From Entamoeba histolytica HM-1:IMSS (Eukaryota; Evosea; Mastigamoebida; Endamoebidae), in contig NW_001914990.1 in the NCBI RefSeq assembly GCF_000208925.1, positions 3,689 to 45,399 of the forward strand: a stretch of 41,711 bases of DNA, written 5' to 3'. Position 1 is the stretch's first letter. Each line of letters opens with the position of its first letter. Below are positions 38,311 to 41,711 of the stretch, piece by piece. The notes under the pieces are model-generated. The model made no database searches. It had not been told where the DNA came from and saw only the letters and a program-made list of their open reading frames with translations. The position numbers were made by a program, and so were the translations under genes.

Positions 38311-39870
38311 AAATAAAAATAATTCATCATTTGATATTATTAATATATTTGATAATAAATTATATTATATATTAAATACATCATATTTCTTTATTATTTA
38401 TCTTTCTTTTTATTATTTCATATATTAAATTATTATTCATTCATTTATTATTTATATTTCATTTATTAAATAAAATGAAAATGAAATTGTAAAATAATAA
38501 TCAATTAAATATTCATGAATAATAATTTATTAATATTTAATAATTGAAATAACAAATAATAAAGTAACAATAATGATATATTCAATATATTCTTTATTTG
38601 ATTTGTTCAATATTAGATTATTCTATTTCATTATCATTTCATTGTCTTCATTATTTTATTTCATTTATTATTTCATATTCATTTATTTTTTTTTAAAATC
38701 AAATAAACAATAATATTGATATTCATTCATCATATTCATTTAATATAATAAATATACACAACATTTCAGAATAAATAATGAATAATCAAGAATGAAAATA
38801 TTGAATTATTCAATATTTTATTCAACATAAAATCAATAAAACATATATTTTGATAATATATAAATGAAATAATAAAGAAATATACAATACTCAAGAATTA
38901 ATAAAAAAGAAATAAAAAGAATGAATGAATGAATATAAAATTGATAAATAATAGAAGAAAGAAATAGAAACAACAACGAAAACCAAATAATATAAAAAGA
39001 ATATAAATCTATAAAAGAATAAAAATAAAGTAGAAGAAGAATATAAAAATAATAAAACACAAAGAGGTAATAAAATATGAAAAGAAGAAATAAAAAGTGT
39101 ATTTTTTAATGTAAAAATTAGAAATATTCAATAAAAGTGTCTAATTTAATGATTTAAAATAATTAACAATATTTTATTAATGAAAAATATTTTACTCTTT
39201 TTTATGTTTATTATTTATGTGTATAACTTCATTATGATATTTATTATATAATCAAACATATGTGTTATGTTATTATAACATATAATAAGTGATAAAATAT
39301 AAATGAAAATGAAATGAATATATGATATAGATTATAAAAACAAAAGAATAATAAGAATAAATGATAAATAAAACGAGAAATGATAGTCAATGATATAATA
39401 ATAAAATCAAAATATAAAAGATAAAATCAATATTATTATAAATCAAAAGAGAATAAATATAAAATGAAAATAGATATAAATGATAAGAATATAAAATATG
39501 AATAAACAAATAAACAAATACATCTAAATATAAAGAATAACAAGAAGAAAATCTAAATAATATAAACATAAAAATAATAAAATAACACGAATATAATAAT
39601 ATATAGATAATAAGAAGAATACAATGATATAAATAATATAAACAGAGAAATAAATATATAAAAATAAGATAGATAAAAATACGATAGATAAATAACATAT
39701 AAATAAAAGAATATGAATAATCAAATAATCTATTTCATTAATATTTCATACAAAATGAATAGAAATGATTATAAAATATAAACATAAATATTTATATATT
39801 CTGTATTTATCATATTTTTTATTTTTTATTTTTATTTAGGAGCAAAATATAATAAATGGAATATTCTATG

Positions 39871-39890
39871 GATGCAAATTTTTTTGCATC
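39871..39890. repeat. GATGCAAA...TTTGCATC palindrome
   Basis: This is a 20-base inverted repeat with eight-base arms around TTTT, built from the same GATGCAAA word as the repeat at 38205-38310. A further AGATGCATTTT and a TTTTGCATCTT follow within 100 bases. The role is unknown. Confidence 0.5.
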
Positions 39891-41220
39891 TTTTTTCTTT
39901 TTTGTAAATTATTTAGATGCATTTTTTCTTTGCTAATTTTCGTACCCACAAATAATTATTGTGATTTTGCATCTTATTCAATTCATATTCCATTTAGTTA
40001 AATACTTGATACTAACAAAGTAACAGAATAATTTTGGTTTAGTATTTAGTTAATTTACTCTGTCAAAATTCATAAGGATGAAACGAAATTTAATTTAAAA
40101 TCAAAACTCAACAAAACTCAATTATTACATAAGCTTTTATTCAAAAGTTATGATTTTATAATCATCACTTCAGATAGAAGCAAAATTTTTAGAGTCCTAT
40201 ACACCATTTTACCTAATCTGGTACTGTGGCAAATAAAACTCTTACAGTTATAAATAAAATGAAATATTTTATTTTTATAAAGATATGATAAAGAGAAGAG
40301 AAAGTATTATAACAGTATTTCAATGTTTTGTGTATGATTTATCATAAATAAAGATATTGGTTATGTAAACTTCAACTAAAATAATAGTTTTGTTTTGAAT
40401 ATTTATTTTATGCAAATTGACATTAATCAACTTTAAAAATGTACATCATTTATTTTATAACATTTCCTTTTATTGATTGATTAAGTAATTTTTTATAATA
40501 ATTTCAGATAAATTGTATTTAATTCAGTAACTGTTGTCTATGTCTGTTAGAACTGTTTTATCATCAAAACAGTTGATAAAAATATACTGGTTCAAAAATG
40601 GCTCTTTGTAATTTGGTTGTTTTGTTTAATATATTGATTTATTGTTTATTATTAAAGTTTTTGTAAAGAAACGTATATTTATGTTATTATTAAAAAAAAT
40701 ATAAGTATTGTAATATAATGTTATAGTTAAACCATTGAAACACAATAGAGAGAATTTAAAATGAGTTATTGATATGAGTGTTATTATAATATTTTTATTC
40801 TTTCAATTTATTTATTATCCTCAATTAGAAAATAAGTTGATTAAATAACACACTAACCACAAATCATATAATGCATCAATAAAACAAAATTACTCAACAA
40901 CTAATTCAATAAATAATGATTAATACTATTAAATAATTCTATCAATAAAATAAAACAATAAGTTTAACAATGAAAAAGAAATGAACAAAACACTTTCATA
41001 GTTATTAATGTGTATTTCATACATACAAACACAATGATTTAACACAAATAATAATAAAAGAATGTAAAGAAATTCAATAAAACTAAAAAAAGAGTTATAA
41101 TCCTTCTTAACTACTTCTTATTAACACTTATAAAAAAATGAATTTAAATCTATCTTCATAAATAAAAAAGAAGAAAAAAAAAGAATAATAAAAAAGAATT
41201 TGATCAAAAAATTGAATTAC

Positions 41221-41711
41221 TTATTTTGGGAAGTAATAAGATGATTTATCATGGAAATAAATTTGAGGATATAACTTATTCTCTTTAACAATAGTGTAAA
41301 TTTGTTCTGGAATTGGATATTCAACTTCATCTTCTTTATCCTCTGGATTAGGGAATGAAATGTTAACAGCATCACATTTTGATGTATTAACAGTAGTATT
41401 ACCATCAAGAGCTTTTTCAGACAAATGAACATTAACTGATTGTGATTTATCAATGTTGACAGTTGGTGTTAATTCAATAACTCTAATATCAATTGAGTTA
41501 CAATTAATAACTTCAACATATGAAACAATGGTATCACAAATTAAAGTAAGTTTCTTACATCCATCAACTGAAATACAATTGATCTTTCCATTAACTTTAA
41601 CTGCTGAATTTTCACATTTGAATATATAAATAGAGTCTTGGAAAGTACCATCAATTTCAATATTCTTATTGCCATTATGATATGAAATATCCCATTTATT
41701 AAGATTCTTTT
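41221..41711 (-). CDS. Cyclase-associated protein (CAP), C-terminal CARP domain, cut by window edge
   Basis: The frame is open from the window edge to a TAA at 41221-41223, giving the last 162 residues. It reads as the C-terminal beta-helix (CARP) domain of cyclase-associated protein: IYIFKCENSAVKVNGKINC, SVDGCKKLTLICDTIVSYVE and a PVPEQ-like YPIPEQIYTIVKENKL near the end. CAP binds actin monomers through this domain and speeds nucleotide exchange and filament turnover; the N-terminal half, outside the window, would bind cofilin-actin. Tandem strands, each ending near a VxG or C, show the right-handed beta-helix. There is no break in the visible part. Confidence 0.92.
   Translation of the reverse strand, partial: KNLNKWDISYHNGNKNIEIDGTFQDSIYIFKCENSAVKVNGKINCISVDGCKKLTLICDTIVSYVEVINCNSIDIRVIELTPTVNIDKSQSVNVHLSEKALDGNTTVNTSKCDAVNISFPNPEDKEDEVEYPIPEQIYTIVKENKLYPQIYFHDKSSYYFPK

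Larger units (their letters stand above)
37975..41220. other. 3.2-kb gene-free low-complexity A/T region
   Basis: I find no credible gene. Open frames here are long only because of extreme composition (runs of Ile, Tyr, Phe, Leu). Visible structure: a purine-rich tract at about 38037-38200; a diverged similar block at about 38930-39195; GATGCAAA words at 38205-38310 and 39871-39975; and long TATAAATAA-type low-complexity DNA at 39300-39780. The right 1.2 kb (about 40000-41220) has a more ordinary A/T intergenic character. Much of the left part may be remains of old repeats. Confidence 0.5.

Noticed and set aside
38190..38375. 61-aa frame with repeating FNDAK units, reminiscent of pentapeptide repeats
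   Set aside because: The units simply translate the 15-bp DNA repeat. The rest is low-complexity Ile/Leu, so a gene is not supported.
39387..39724. Two long overlapping minus-strand open frames rich in Ile, Leu, Tyr and Phe
   Set aside because: They are by-products of TATAAATA-type low-complexity DNA, with no domain, no sensible codon use and no promoter motif.

Overview
The window looks like nuclear DNA of an Entamoeba species. The DNA is very A/T-rich, genes are packed tens to hundreds of bases apart on both strands, and the proteins are plainly eukaryotic. The few introns are 44-62 nt long and mostly follow the Entamoeba pattern GTTTGT...TAG. I cannot tell the species from the sequence alone.

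Region 1 to about 31.5 kb is a dense housekeeping segment. From left to right it holds: the N-terminal part of a P-glycoprotein-type ABC transporter (-); an unrecognised 208-aa protein (-); an importin-5-like karyopherin (+, one intron); a TRAPPC11-like trafficking subunit (-); prefoldin subunit 3 (+, two introns); a Rho guanine nucleotide exchange factor with IQ, DH and PH regions (-); a vWA-like protein (-); a spliced 162-aa unknown (+); a 235-aa unknown (-); ribosomal protein S23 (-); a Rab7-type GTPase (+, one intron); a COG1768-like metallophosphoesterase (+); a 564-aa helical unknown (-, one intron); an endosulfine-like mini-protein (-); a multi-spanning membrane protein (+); a brevin-type SNARE (+, one intron); a Ser/Gln-rich unknown (-); a WDR70-like WD40 protein (+, one intron); a short beta-adaptin (-, one intron); a small unknown (-); ribosomal protein SA (-); exocyst Sec6 (+); and a 98-aa unknown (+). 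Vesicle traffic is well represented (TRAPPC11, Rab7, SNARE, beta-adaptin, Sec6, RhoGEF). This fits an amoeba with heavy endocytosis, but the genes alternate strands and are not an operon.

Region about 31.98-37.97 kb is the most unusual part. It is a 6.0-kb element bounded by two perfect 351-bp inverted repeats (31976-32326 and 37624-37974). Between them lie a basic, coiled-coil ORF1 and a decayed ORF2. ORF2 has a LINE-type reverse transcriptase (motifs A to E, YMDD box) and a C-terminal region like the restriction-like endonuclease of R2/R4/Entamoeba LINEs. A LINE-like coding core inside long, identical terminal inverted repeats is not the textbook layout of either class of transposon.

Region 37.98-41.2 kb is a 3.2-kb gene-free, low-complexity A/T stretch with purine-rich tracts and a cluster of GATGCAAA words. 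The window closes with the C-terminal CARP domain of a cyclase-associated protein (-), cut by the window edge.
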